Assembly (NCBI RefSeq): GCF_004403945.1
Contig: NZ_SOHM01000015.1
Coordinates: 124,001 to 188,000 of the forward strand
Origin: Cryobacterium lactosi
GTDB taxonomy: Bacteria > Actinomycetota > Actinomycetes > Actinomycetales > Microbacteriaceae
Length of the DNA: 64,000 bases
Direction of reading: 5' to 3'
The notes under the pieces are model-generated. The model had not been told where the DNA came from. It made no database searches and saw nothing but the letters and a program-made list of their open reading frames with translations. Shown here piece by piece: positions 1 through 10,037 of this stretch (position 1 is its first letter; every line of letters starts with the position of its first letter). The position numbers and the translations under genes were made by a program.

Positions 1-723
1 CTGGTCGACACCCCTGGCATCCACCGCCCCCGCACGCTGCTCGGCGAGCGGTTGAACAGCCTGGTGCAGTCCACCCTCAGCGGCGTCGACGTGGTGGGCC
101 TCTGCATCCCGGCCAACGAACCGATCGGCCCCGGCGACAAGTTCATCAACGAGCAGCTGGACAACTTCCCGCGCGCCAAGAAGGTGGCCATCGTCACCAA
201 GATCGACATGTCGTCCAAGACCAGTGTCGCCAACCAGCTCCTCGCGGTGTCGCAGTTGCGCGACTGGGAGGCCATCGTGCCGATCTCGGCGACCAGCCGC
301 ATCCAGCTCGACGTGCTCAGCAGCGAACTGCTCCGGCTGCTTCCGCTCAGCGACGCACCGCTGTATCCGGCGGATGCCGTGACAGACGAAAGCCTGGAGT
401 CGCGCATCTCCGAGTACATCCGGGAGGCGGCCCTCGAGGGCGTCACCGACGAGTTGCCTCACTCGATCGCCGTGACGATCGACGACATCATCGAGCGCGA
501 CGACCAGGAGCTCGTGGAGATCTACGCCAACCTCTTCGTGGAACGCGACAGCCAGAAGGGCATCATCATCGGCAAGTCGGGCAGCCGGCTGAAAGACGTC
601 GGGATGCGCGCCCGCAAGCAGATCGAGCCCCTCGTCGGCAAGCGGGTGTTCCTCTCGCTGCGGGTGAAGGTCGCCAAGGAATGGCAGCGTGACCCGAAGC
701 AGCTGGGCCGCCTGGGCTTCTAG
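1..723 (+). CDS. era: GTPase Era, C-terminal part (5' end outside window)
   Basis: Era binds GTP and the 3' end of 16S rRNA during 30S subunit maturation. The reading frame is open from base 1, so the gene is cut by the left edge; 240 residues remain. The fragment begins at the G3 motif (LVDTPG), has the G4 motif TKID at about residues 66-69, and ends in a type II KH domain with the GxxG loop (IIIGKSGSRL, about residue 186 onwards) and a VKVAKEWQRDP tail. The G1 P-loop is outside the window. An initiator inside this frame (for example at base 52) would be artificial. Era followed at a distance by leuA-recO-uppS is a common actinobacterial order, here interrupted by about 6 kb of other genes. 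Confidence 0.95.
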   Translation: MVDTPGIHRPRTLLGERLNSLVQSTLSGVDVVGLCIPANEPIGPGDKFINEQLDNFPRAKKVAIVTKIDMSSKTSVANQLLAVSQLRDWEAIVPISATSRIQLDVLSSELLRLLPLSDAPLYPADAVTDESLESRISEYIREAALEGVTDELPHSIAVTIDDIIERDDQELVEIYANLFVERDSQKGIIIGKSGSRLKDVGMRARKQIEPLVGKRVFLSLRVKVAKEWQRDPKQLGRLGF

Positions 724-760
724 AGCCGGGCTCCCAGGTGCTGCCGGGGGCTCAGCCGGT

Positions 761-1249
761 TCATGCCGTGCTGGGTCCCTCTCTGTCGGTTCCGCCTGCC
801 GCCGGCAGCGCCGAGCGCGCTGATCCCGTGGAGTCCTCAGCGGCGGAGGAGTCCGGCTTGCTGACCCTCAGCAATACGCGGTCCTTCGCACCGGACTTGC
901 CGAGTCGTTCGATGAACAGGAAGATCCGGTACTCGAGCCGGTACTTCGCGGCGAAGACCGCGGTCAACAGGGCTCGGCTCCGGTCGTCGTCCTCGATGAC
1001 GGCATTCGCCTCCAGCGGCAGCGCGCCGGCCGCCACAGTTCCCGTGCGGGAGCAGGGCGCCAGCTGCACCCGGGACGTGTGACGCAGGCGCTTCACCTTG
1101 CCGCTCTGCTTCGGGGTCGTCACGATCAGGTCGTCACCATCCCTGGCGATCCAGACCGGGGTCGAAACCGGTTCTCCCGATCGGCGGAATGTGGTGAGGG
1201 ACACGAAACGCTCGTCGCCGAGGCCGGTCAGTGTGGTGGGGGAGGACAT
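761..1249 (-). CDS. PPOX-class F420-type flavin/deazaflavin oxidoreductase
   Basis: About 162 residues with a pyridoxamine-5'-phosphate-oxidase-like split barrel (FVSLTTFRRSGEPVSTPVWI near the N-terminus, then SGKVKRLRHTSRVQLAPC). This pattern matches the actinobacterial PPOX-class F420-dependent family (Rv2061c-like). Such proteins bind F420, FMN or related cofactors, and the substrate cannot be read from sequence. The start at 1249 is chosen because TACAGT lies exactly six bases upstream, giving a leaderless transcript; an upstream in-frame ATG at 1273 would precede this -10. The last 35 or so residues are a low-complexity Ser/Ala/Gly tail. The gene is convergent with era and divergent from the next gene. 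Confidence 0.8.
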   Translation of the reverse strand: MSSPTTLTGLGDERFVSLTTFRRSGEPVSTPVWIARDGDDLIVTTPKQSGKVKRLRHTSRVQLAPCSRTGTVAAGALPLEANAVIEDDDRSRALLTAVFAAKYRLEYRIFLFIERLGKSGAKDRVLLRVSKPDSSAAEDSTGSARSALPAAGGTDREGPSTA

Positions 1250-1255
1250 TTCCAC

Positions 1256-1261
1256 ACTGTA
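1256..1261 (-). promoter_or_regulatory. -10 hexamer TACAGT, leaderless PPOX gene
   Basis: TACAGT followed by exactly six bases and the ATG at 1249, so transcription would begin at or next to the start codon. No Shine-Dalgarno sequence is needed. Confidence 0.5.
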
Positions 1262-1331
1262 TCTGCTCCACAATGGAACGGTCGGCAGACGTTGCCGGCA
1301 CGATGGAGGGTCCCCATGTCACAGGTGCGCA

Positions 1332-2210
1332 ATGTCTGAGCCGGTTATCGCCATCGTGGGCGCCGGAGCCGTGGGAGGGCTCCTCGGCGTCCTCCTGAAC
1401 CGTAGCGGGACCGATGTCGTGGCCGTCGCTCGTCCGGCAACGGCCCGGCGGATCAACGCCGACGGCCTCACCCTGCACAGCCCCCATTTCGGCGACCAGG
1501 TCGGCCGGCTCCCGGCGGTGACCGAGATCCCCGTCGGCGCCCGCGTGATCGTGGCCACCAAGGCCTACGCCCTCCCCGGACTCACCGACGCCCTCCGGCG
1601 AGCGCAACCCGCCGAGGTCGTGTCCCTGCTCAACGGCATCGAGCACATGGACGTCCTGCGACAGGCCGCCCCCGATGCCCGTGTGGCGGGCGCCACGATC
1701 GCCGTCGAGAGCACCCGAGTCGGCCCCACGGTCATCGACCACCGCAGCCCGTTCCTGCGGCTCACCGTTCCGGCCGCGGCGGAGAGCACCGGGATCGTCA
1801 CGGCCTGGACCAGCGCCGGACTCGAGGTCACCGTGGGCGGAACCGAGGCGGAGGTGCTGTGGAGCAAACTGCGATTCCTGGCGCCGATGGCACTGCTCAC
1901 GTCTTACTGGCGCCTGCCCATCGGCGCCGCCCGGGAACACGACCCAGCCCTGACCACTGCCGTGCTGGCCGAGGTCGCCCAGATCGCCACCCGAGATGGT
2001 GTGCCCTCCGACCCCGTCCAACTCGCCCGTGCCATCCACGCGCTGCCGGACGGCATGCGATCCTCACTACAGAACGACCTGGAGACCGGGGCGGCAACTG
2101 AACTCGACGCCATCGGTGGCGCTCTGCTGCGCCGGGCCCGCCACCATGGTGTTCCCGCGCCGCGGGTGCAGGAACTCGTCGGCGATCTCGGCTCCCGCGG
2201 GGCACCCTGA
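1332..2210 (+). CDS. Ketopantoate reductase (PanE/ApbA)-family protein
   Basis: 292 residues. The N-terminal Rossmann fold has GAGAVGGLLG at about residues 9-18. A Lys (ATKAY) and an Asn (SLLNGIEH) sit in the positions that are catalytic in PanE, followed by an all-alpha C-terminal domain (EVLWSKLRFLAPMALLTS). PanE makes pantoate from ketopantoate with NADPH for coenzyme A synthesis. The ApbA/PanE family also includes enzymes with other substrates, so the pantothenate role is likely but unproven. The nearest pathway partner in the window is panB, 52 kb away. The open frame extends to 1098, but the ATG at 1332 directly precedes the conserved Rossmann strand. Only a weak purine stretch (GGAGG, 1306-1310) lies upstream. 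Confidence 0.8.
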   Translation: MSEPVIAIVGAGAVGGLLGVLLNRSGTDVVAVARPATARRINADGLTLHSPHFGDQVGRLPAVTEIPVGARVIVATKAYALPGLTDALRRAQPAEVVSLLNGIEHMDVLRQAAPDARVAGATIAVESTRVGPTVIDHRSPFLRLTVPAAAESTGIVTAWTSAGLEVTVGGTEAEVLWSKLRFLAPMALLTSYWRLPIGAAREHDPALTTAVLAEVAQIATRDGVPSDPVQLARAIHALPDGMRSSLQNDLETGAATELDAIGGALLRRARHHGVPAPRVQELVGDLGSRGAP

Positions 2211-2314
2211 CGCCGGGGCTACGGGCAGAGCGGCCACGTACATCGCTCGGATGATCCTGGGCGCACGCCAGGATGAACTGACGCGCAGACGACAACGGGG
2301 CACAGCCCGAGCCG

Positions 2315-2320
2315 TACGCT
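2315..2320 (+). promoter_or_regulatory. -10 hexamer TACGCT, leaderless histidine kinase gene
   Basis: TACGCT, then six bases (GGGAGC), then ATG 2327. The GGGAG is too close to the ATG for a ribosome-binding site, so leaderless initiation fits better. Confidence 0.5.
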
Positions 2321-2326
2321 GGGAGC

Positions 2327-4240
2327 ATGTCGGATCTGGGGCTCAGCACGCGCACGGCGCGCTACCGGTGGGCGCTGGAGCCCTCCCTTGGACTCATCAT
2401 CCTTCTGGTCTGGGGCGCACCGAGCCTGTCCACCGGCGCGCTCAGCGAGTTTGTGAGCGTCCTGCTCTTCGCGGGCGCCGTCGCCCTCTCGCGCCTGGCC
2501 CCTGCCGTCGCGCTCATCGTGGGTGCCCTCGCCACGGTCGCCAGCATCGGCGGTACCAGCAACATGCCGGCCTGGCTGGCACTGCTGTTGATCAGCGGAT
2601 GCATCGTCACCTGGGGCGCCTGCCTCTATGGCCAGCCGTCCCTGCGCTTCGTCGCCCTGGCGGTCGGCCTGCTCGTGGGTGCCATGCTCACCGGGCTGCT
2701 CGCCGGGGAATTCGTGGCCTCCGGCGATCGCGGCACTGACGGTGCGCTGCGCTTCATCCTCGAAGTAGGGCTCCGTCTCACCGGGGGCTTCCTGGCCACG
2801 GTGCTCCTGGCCGGCGGATGGGTTCTCGCTCTCGTGGCGAGGAAACGTGCCGAACGCCGCTCCGACGACGTTCTGCCCGGAAGTCCTGGTGAGCGACGGT
2901 CGGCTCCGTACGCGGAGACCTGGTTGATGCAGCCGGTGCCGGCTGCGTGGCTCACCGGACCCGAGCTGTCCCTTGGACGCCGGGGTTTCCGCCGGATCTC
3001 GCGGCGCACCCTGCTCGTCGACGCCGGGCTGGCTGGCACGTTCCTCCTCGTCGGTCTGCTGATCGACCCGCCCAGCAGCCTGCTGGCTGTGGTCGTGCTC
3101 GTCGGATTCACCGCCGCGTTGGCGGTGCGACGGCTCTCGCCCGCGCTCGCACTCGGCCTCGCTTGGGCCACGGCGCTTGTGCAGATGGCCTGGGGTCTGC
3201 CCGTCCTGATGAGCGACGCCGCCATCCTCGCTGTGCTCTACGTCACCGCGGCATACGCCGAGCGGGCCGTGCGTTGGGCGGGCCTCATATCCGTCGGCGT
3301 CGGAGCCCTGCTCGCCGCCGGCTACCTCACCCTGCAACCGGGGCTGAGCTCCCTCAGCGACGCGAACGCGCAGGCCACTCTCGGCAGAGTGATCTGGTCG
3401 ACCGTGGCCACGCTGGTCGCCAGCCTGGCGGTGCTTGGCCTGTCTTGGACGCTCGGGCTGCTGATGCGCACCTGGCAGACCGCCAGGGAGAGCCGGGTCA
3501 CCCAGCAGCGCGCCGTCGAGGAGCAACGCGTGGCCCAGCGCAGCGTCGTGGTCGAACAGGAACGCAACCGCATCGCCAGGGACATGCACGACGTGGTCGC
3601 CCATTCCCTGGCCGTGGTGATCGCCCAGGCCGACGGCGCCCGATATGCGCGTGCGCAGAACCCGGAGGCAGTGGATGAGGCCCTCAGCACCATCTCGACC
3701 ACGGCCAGGGAGGCCCTGGGCGACGTCCGGATCCTGCTCACCCGGCTGCGCCAGGACGACGCGGCCGGACCGCAGCCCGTGCTGGCCGACCTCGACCGCC
3801 TGGTGACGCAGATGCAGAGCACCGGGCTGGACATCGAGTGGACGACGACCGGAACCCCCACCACTCTCGGGTCCGGTGCACAACTGGCGGTGTACCGGAT
3901 CGTGCAGGAGGCCCTCACCAACGCCCTCCGGCACGGAAATGCGGAACGTTCGGTATATTTGACGCTCGCCTGGACGGAGGGATGGGTCGCGGTGACGATT
4001 GACAATGCGGTGGGCGTGGATTCCTCCACCGACCACTCGGGCGAGATCGGCCACGGCCTCCCGGGGATGCGCGAGCGGGCGCTCCTGGCCGGCGGTTCCC
4101 TCGCCGCGGAGCCCATCGGCGACCGGTTCATCGTGGCCGCACGCCTCCCGGCCATCACTACCAGCGCCCTGGCCACGCCGGCGGCCACTGTCCCGGCAGA
4201 CCAGCCCACGGCCCCGGCCGCACCCGGAGCCGTGCAGTGA
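2327..4240 (+). CDS. NarL-type sensor histidine kinase (HisKA_3)
   Basis: 637 residues. Two hydrophobic blocks, about residues 15-180 and 225-355, each predict several membrane helices separated by a cytoplasmic linker. A coiled linker leads into the dimerisation/phospho-acceptor helix (RNRIARDMHDVVAHSLAV, phospho-acceptor His421), then the N box (YRIVQEALTNALRHG) and G box (GHGLPGMRERALLAGG) of the ATPase domain. The tail is Ala/Pro/Thr-rich. No extracytoplasmic sensor domain is evident, so it may sense an envelope or transporter signal within the membrane. Its stop codon overlaps the GTG of the response regulator by four bases. The ABC exporter that follows is the probable regulatory target (inference from proximity). 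Confidence 0.92.
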   Translation: MSDLGLSTRTARYRWALEPSLGLIILLVWGAPSLSTGALSEFVSVLLFAGAVALSRLAPAVALIVGALATVASIGGTSNMPAWLALLLISGCIVTWGACLYGQPSLRFVALAVGLLVGAMLTGLLAGEFVASGDRGTDGALRFILEVGLRLTGGFLATVLLAGGWVLALVARKRAERRSDDVLPGSPGERRSAPYAETWLMQPVPAAWLTGPELSLGRRGFRRISRRTLLVDAGLAGTFLLVGLLIDPPSSLLAVVVLVGFTAALAVRRLSPALALGLAWATALVQMAWGLPVLMSDAAILAVLYVTAAYAERAVRWAGLISVGVGALLAAGYLTLQPGLSSLSDANAQATLGRVIWSTVATLVASLAVLGLSWTLGLLMRTWQTARESRVTQQRAVEEQRVAQRSVVVEQERNRIARDMHDVVAHSLAVVIAQADGARYARAQNPEAVDEALSTISTTAREALGDVRILLTRLRQDDAAGPQPVLADLDRLVTQMQSTGLDIEWTTTGTPTTLGSGAQLAVYRIVQEALTNALRHGNAERSVYLTLAWTEGWVAVTIDNAVGVDSSTDHSGEIGHGLPGMRERALLAGGSLAAEPIGDRFIVAARLPAITTSALATPAATVPADQPTAPAAPGAVQ

Positions 4241-4923
4241 GCGAGACCGCGGTGGATGCCGCGCGCATCCGGGTGGCCCTAGTCGACGACCAGGCCCTCT
4301 TCCGGGCAGGCATCCGCATGCTGGTGTCTTCGCAGGCCGACCTCGAGTTCGTCGGCGAAGCCGGCAACGGCGCTGCCGGAGTCGCCATGGCCGCGGTGGT
4401 CACCCCGGACGTCATCCTGATGGACATCCGGATGCCCGTGATGGACGGCATCGACGCCACCACGGCGATCCTCGCGGCAGCCGACGCGGCCGGGACCACA
4501 CCGCCTCGCATCGTGGTCCTCACCACCTTCGAGCTCGACGAGAGCGCCGGCCGCGCCATCCGCGGCGGCGCCAGCGGCTTCTTGCTGAAAGACGCCGACC
4601 CCGAGTTCCTGCTCGCGGCGATCCGCACCGTGCACGCCGGCAGCGCCGTCATCGCCGCGTCGGCCACCCGGGAACTCTTCGCCCACTTCGACGCTCCCGA
4701 ACCCGAGCGCGAGGAGCCGGAGGCGTTCGGCACCCTCACCAGCCGGGAACGCGAGATCTTCGCCCTCGCCGCACTGGGCCTGAGCAACGCCGAGATCGCG
4801 GCGGGGGAGTTCCTCAGCGAGGCGACGGTCAAGACCCACATCAGCCGGATCCTGGGCAAGCTCTCCCTGCGCGACCGTGTGCAGCTCGTGGTCTTCGCCT
4901 TCCAGCACCGCCTGACCTCCTAG
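4237..4923 (+). CDS. LuxR/NarL-family response regulator
   Basis: 228 residues, starting at GTG 4237 inside the kinase gene's stop (GTGA overlap), so the two are translationally coupled. The receiver domain runs over residues 10-130, with acidic pocket VDDQ at 16-19 and phospho-acceptor Asp63 (LMDIRMP). A GerE/LuxR helix-turn-helix occupies about residues 160-225 (LTSREREIFALAALGLSNAEIA). It is the partner of the upstream histidine kinase. The ABC transporter genes begin 114 bases downstream from their own promoter and are plausible targets. Confidence 0.93.
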   Translation: MSETAVDAARIRVALVDDQALFRAGIRMLVSSQADLEFVGEAGNGAAGVAMAAVVTPDVILMDIRMPVMDGIDATTAILAAADAAGTTPPRIVVLTTFELDESAGRAIRGGASGFLLKDADPEFLLAAIRTVHAGSAVIAASATRELFAHFDAPEPEREEPEAFGTLTSREREIFALAALGLSNAEIAAGEFLSEATVKTHISRILGKLSLRDRVQLVVFAFQHRLTS

Positions 4924-5024
4924 CGGCCAAACACCCCCAGAGGATGACCCGGCGCGGCCAGGGATCATCCGAGCGGCGGCCGCGCTACCTCCACAGCCCG
5001 ACGCGGCCGGACCCTGCGTATTCC

Positions 5025-5030
5025 TAGCCT
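5025..5030 (+). promoter_or_regulatory. -10 hexamer TAGCCT, leaderless ABC ATPase gene
   Basis: TAGCCT, six bases, then ATG 5037. No Shine-Dalgarno sequence is present. The ABC exporter therefore has its own promoter downstream of the two-component genes. Confidence 0.5.
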
Positions 5031-5036
5031 GAGAGT

Positions 5037-5798
5037 ATGGAAAACACACCCTCAGACCTCGGCCTCGCGGCCAGAGTGACCCACCTCGGCAAGACCTACG
5101 GTTCGTCGTCCACTGCGGTGACAGCCCTCGACGACGTCTCGATCGGCATCCGCCGTGGCCAGTTCACGGCCATCATGGGCCCGAGCGGCTCGGGGAAGTC
5201 GACGCTCATGCACATCATGGCCGGCCTGGACACGGCCACGTCCGGGCGCGCCTGGCTCGGCGACACGGAGATCACCGGCCTTGCCGACGCCGCGCTCACA
5301 GTGCTCCGGCGGCGCCGGATCGGATTCATCTTCCAGGCGTTCAACCTCGTGCCCACGCTCGACGTGCGCGGCAACATTCTGCTGCCGTTCGCACTCGACG
5401 GCCGGAAGCCGAGCACCACCGAGAGCACCTGGATCGACCAGCTCATCGAGTCCCTCGGCCTGACCGACAGGCTCACCCACCGGCCGCACGAGCTCTCCGG
5501 AGGCCAACAGCAGCGTGTCGCGATCGCCCGGGCCCTCGCGACCCGCCCGGAGCTGGTCTTCGCCGACGAGCCCACGGGCAACCTGGACTCCCGCACCGGT
5601 CGGGAGGTGCTCACACTGCTCAAAGCAGCGAGCATCGGGTACGGCCAGAGCATAGCCATGGTCACCCACGATCCCGTCGCGGCTGCCTACGCGGACCGCA
5701 TCCTGTTCCTGGCCGACGGCCGGGTCGTTGAGGACCGCGAGAAGTCCTCGGCCGAAGAGATCTCCGGCATCATGCTCGGCATGGAGCAGCGCGCATGA
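5037..5798 (+). CDS. ABC exporter ATP-binding protein (LolD/MacB type)
   Basis: 253 residues. Walker A GPSGSGKST at about residues 45-53, Q-loop FQAFNLVPTL, signature LSGGQQQRV, Walker B LVFADEPTGN and switch His in MVTHDP. FQAFNLVP and DEPTGNLDS are typical of the MacB/LolD/FtsE-type ATPases that pair with FtsX-like permeases in efflux, antimicrobial-peptide resistance or lipoprotein handling. The stop codon overlaps the permease start by four bases (ATGA). The location behind a two-component pair resembles peptide-antibiotic detoxification modules, but the substrate is not readable from sequence. Confidence 0.93.
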   Translation: MENTPSDLGLAARVTHLGKTYGSSSTAVTALDDVSIGIRRGQFTAIMGPSGSGKSTLMHIMAGLDTATSGRAWLGDTEITGLADAALTVLRRRRIGFIFQAFNLVPTLDVRGNILLPFALDGRKPSTTESTWIDQLIESLGLTDRLTHRPHELSGGQQQRVAIARALATRPELVFADEPTGNLDSRTGREVLTLLKAASIGYGQSIAMVTHDPVAAAYADRILFLADGRVVEDREKSSAEEISGIMLGMEQRA

Positions 5799-7207
5799 GC
5801 GCCCGTACCCGCGCGCGCCGGAATGATCACGCCGGCCGCGGTGCGAGCGTGCTCGTAGCCGCCCTGGCCTCGGCCTTCGGCGTGGTCCTGCTGGAGGTCA
5901 CGAGCGTCATGACCACAGTCCTGAATGCCTGGGGTGTGACGGACATGGGATCGGTCCGGATCACACTGACGATCGTTGCCGCCCTGTTCATCGCGATCGC
6001 CGTGTACGTCTCGGCGATCGTCACCACGAACACCGTGGCGACGATCATCGCCGGACGCACCCGCACCATCGCCCTGATGCGCCTGATCGGGTCCAGCGCT
6101 CGCGCGCAACGCCGGGCCGTGGCCACCGATGGCCTCGCCGTGGGGGCTATCGGCGCCGTCGCCGGCGCAGTGGCGGGCATCCTGCTCGGCTTCGTGGGAC
6201 TGCAGATCCTGGTCGCCACCGACGTGCTGCCCGACCTTGCCTATTCCCTCATTCAGCCGGTTCTCGCAGTGCCGGTGATCGTGGTCGTCGTCTCCACCTG
6301 GGCCGCCGCCTGGGCGGGCTCACGCCGCGTGCTCAGCGTCAGTCCGATGCAGGCCGTCGGCGCCGCCGAGGAACGCTCAGTGGAGGAGGTGACGCGCCGC
6401 CCCAGGCGCGCGCGCATCGCGATACTCATGATGGGTTCGGGGGTGCTCCTCTTGCTCGCGGGGGTCGCCGTGGGACAGGCGTCACCACTGGGCGTGCTGA
6501 TCGGCGTGGTCGGCGGCATTCTCTCCTTCAGCGGGCTCGTTCTCGGGTCGCACCTGATCATGCCGCCTGTGCTGGCCCTGGTCGGCCGGGTCCTCGGTTC
6601 CAGCGCCCCTGCACGACTCGCAGCGGCCAACGCGCAGCGCCACCCCGAGCGCAGCGCCAGGGCCACCATCGGCCTGGTGATCGGTGTGACGCTCATCACG
6701 ATGTTCGCCGTGGCCGGCTCGACCATGGAAGTCATCATGCAGCGGACCATGGAGGACCCGGAAGCCCGGGCGGGGATCAGTGAGTCTGTATCGGTCACGC
6801 TGGCGGTCATCTCGGTGTTGGTCGGGTTCAGCGCCCTCATCGCCGCGGTGGGCATGGTCAACAACCTGGCGCAGAGTGTGCTGCAACGCTCCCGTGAGAT
6901 CGGACTGTTGCGCGCTCTGGGATTCACCGCCGTCCAGGTGCGCTGGATGATCTTGGCCGAGAGCCTGCAGATGGCCGCAGCCGCCGTCGCCTTCGGCCTG
7001 GTCCTCGGTGTGTTCTACGGCTGGGCCGCCGCGGAGGCCCTGTTCGGCTGGTCGGTTGAGGGCAGCGGCATCGTCGCACCCGCCGTGCCCTGGCTGCTGG
7101 TCGTGCTTTGCGTGGTCGGTACTGTGCTGCTCGCCGTCGTGGCCAGCCTTGTGCCGGCCCGCCGGGCCGTCTCCGTGGCTCCCGTGACGGCCCTGGCCGC
7201 CGTGTGA
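5795..7207 (+). CDS. FtsX-like ABC transporter permease
   Basis: 470 residues, translationally coupled to the ATPase gene. Several strongly hydrophobic segments (about 18-38, 50-72, 105-135, 150-178, 205-250, and four more after residue 290) flank two FtsX-type regions. The second contains NNLAQSVLQRSREIGLLRALGFTA in two overlapping parts, the cytoplasmic coupling element of these permeases. The C-terminus has VVASLVPARRA, the usual FtsX end motif. With the adjacent ATPase it should form a MacB-like mechanotransmission exporter in the plasma membrane. The substrate is unknown. Confidence 0.9.
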   Translation: MSARTRARRNDHAGRGASVLVAALASAFGVVLLEVTSVMTTVLNAWGVTDMGSVRITLTIVAALFIAIAVYVSAIVTTNTVATIIAGRTRTIALMRLIGSSARAQRRAVATDGLAVGAIGAVAGAVAGILLGFVGLQILVATDVLPDLAYSLIQPVLAVPVIVVVVSTWAAAWAGSRRVLSVSPMQAVGAAEERSVEEVTRRPRRARIAILMMGSGVLLLLAGVAVGQASPLGVLIGVVGGILSFSGLVLGSHLIMPPVLALVGRVLGSSAPARLAAANAQRHPERSARATIGLVIGVTLITMFAVAGSTMEVIMQRTMEDPEARAGISESVSVTLAVISVLVGFSALIAAVGMVNNLAQSVLQRSREIGLLRALGFTAVQVRWMILAESLQMAAAAVAFGLVLGVFYGWAAAEALFGWSVEGSGIVAPAVPWLLVVLCVVGTVLLAVVASLVPARRAVSVAPVTALAAV

Positions 7208-7212
7208 TCCAG

Positions 7213-7241
7213 GTGACCGCACGGCAAAACGGTGTTACCCT
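7213..7241 (+). promoter_or_regulatory. leuA promoter (GTGACC-17-TACCCT)
   Basis: A -35-like GTGACC (7213-7218) and -10 TACCCT (7236-7241) are separated by 17 bases. Six bases further on is the GTG of a leucine-rich leader peptide, so the transcript would be leaderless with respect to that peptide. Confidence 0.6.
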
Positions 7242-7247
7242 CTTTGT

Positions 7248-7292
7248 GTGCTGTTCGGTGTGCTCCTCCTTAGCTGCCGCGACGAGTCCTAA
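7248..7292 (+). CDS. Leucine leader peptide of leuA (14 aa)
   Basis: GTG-initiated 14-codon frame encoding MLFGVLLLSCRDES, with four leucines including three in a row at positions 6-8. The Leu codons (CTC CTC CTT) lie just before the first arm of the hairpin at 7277-7314. This is the arrangement expected for ribosome-mediated attenuation, where slow decoding of Leu codons changes folding of the downstream RNA. A six-base gap from the -10 hexamer suggests initiation at the 5' end of the transcript. Leader-peptide control of leuA is known in actinobacteria. This assignment is an inference from position and composition. Confidence 0.7.
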   Translation: MLFGVLLLSCRDES

Positions 7293-7314
7293 TCTGAGGC
7301 CTCACTCGTCGCGG
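7277..7314 (+). promoter_or_regulatory. Attenuator hairpin in the leuA leader
   Basis: Perfect inverted repeat CCGCGACGAG (7277-7286) / CTCGTCGCGG (7305-7314), extended by a T-A pair (7287/7304), with a 16-base loop. The first arm overlaps the end of the leader peptide frame, so a ribosome stalled at the Leu codons or released at the stop codon (7290-7292) would affect pairing differently. No U-run follows, so control may act on Rho-dependent termination or on leuA translation rather than by a classic terminator. Confidence 0.65.
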
Positions 7315-7331
7315 AGTTCGTCGTCGGCTGA

Positions 7332-9125
<1,794 letters not shown>

Positions 9126-9154
9126 AGGCCGGCCCCGGTAGAACTGGGCACGAC

Positions 9155-9192
9155 AACGGCCCCGGTCAGACTTCGGTCTGACTGGGGCCGTT
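9155..9192. terminator. Bidirectional terminator between leuA and a convergent gene
   Basis: A 17-bp stem (9155-9171 / 9176-9192, one G-U pair) is closed by a TTCG tetraloop. It lies between two convergent genes and can serve both strands, although the T-run is short. Confidence 0.8.
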
Positions 9193-9218
9193 CGGTCAGT
9201 TGTGTCTGCCCGGTCTGC

Positions 9219-9926
9219 TCAGACCCGCATGGCCCGCCGCGCCTCATCCGGCGTCAGCGGCTGTGGGACCGAGACAGGCTCGCCGGCCGGCTTGCCCAGC
9301 ACCGCCGTGCAGTCGTCGATCGCCTGCGACAACAGGTCGTAGAGTCGCTCATCGGTGTCGGGAATGCACGCCTCGGCGATGCCCTGCACCGTGATGCGGA
9401 TGATCGACTCCGCGGTGCGGTCGGTGAACCGGGTCCGCGACCACGATCCGACGGAGCCCATGAACTCCCGAGCCCAACGTTCGGTCTGCGGTGCCTTGTC
9501 GAACGCCGCCCGCACCTGGTCGGACACATCGATCGGGGTCCCTTCTGACGCCCGCGCGAGGTGGCGCTGACAGTTGAGGATGCCCACGGCCAGGGCCCGC
9601 TGGTGATCGGCGCTGACCACCGGCAGACCGGCCGTCGCGGCACGGAGGGCCACGACGAGGCGAACGCGCTGGTCGTCGCCGCGCAGCCCGATCACTGAGG
9701 GGATCAACACCATCAGCCGGCTTCTGGCGTCATCGGACGTGCAGTCGTTGACCATACGTGCCAGCGAGGCCAAAACCGGGTGGGTGCAGGCCGGATGGTC
9801 GCTCCACGCCTCACCGGAGAGGTGCGACGCGAACTCCATGAAGCACGCTCCGCTACGTGGGGACTTGTGTTTGCCCCGGGAAAGGACAGGCAACAGATCG
9901 GGCGCAGTGCCCTCGAATCGTTTCAT
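9219..9926 (-). CDS. Conserved actinobacterial protein of unknown function
   Basis: 235 residues, soluble, with no signal peptide or membrane segment. The start at 9926 (MKRFEGTAPDLLPVLSRGKH) is supported by GGGAGG seven bases upstream; a longer frame to 9959 lacks such support. The N-terminal part (SRGKHKSPRSGACFMEFASH, ACTHPVLASLARMVND) looks strongly constrained, and six Cys residues are spread through the protein, which is many for a cytosolic protein. No catalytic motif that I recognise. It resembles widespread uncharacterised actinobacterial proteins. It is convergent with leuA and shares its terminator. Confidence 0.75.
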   Translation of the reverse strand: MKRFEGTAPDLLPVLSRGKHKSPRSGACFMEFASHLSGEAWSDHPACTHPVLASLARMVNDCTSDDARSRLMVLIPSVIGLRGDDQRVRLVVALRAATAGLPVVSADHQRALAVGILNCQRHLARASEGTPIDVSDQVRAAFDKAPQTERWAREFMGSVGSWSRTRFTDRTAESIIRITVQGIAEACIPDTDERLYDLLSQAIDDCTAVLGKPAGEPVSVPQPLTPDEARRAMRV

Positions 9927-10037
9927 GGAGTACCTCCCTGCGACGTGGTTGTGCCTCAATACTGACCCCAGATTCGGGGAAAGGCGAGGCCAAAACCGCC
10001 CGGGATGACAAATCCTCAGAAAACAGTGAGGGTCGCG

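Noticed and set aside
2219..4054. 611-residue open frame on the minus strand opposite the histidine kinase
   Set aside because: Arg/Gly/His-rich composition with no domain. It mirrors the well-supported kinase frame, a usual artefact of high-GC coding sequence.
7291..7320. T-box or leucine riboswitch upstream of leuA
   Set aside because: No T-box sequence or conserved riboswitch core is visible. The Leu-rich peptide plus hairpin explains the region better.
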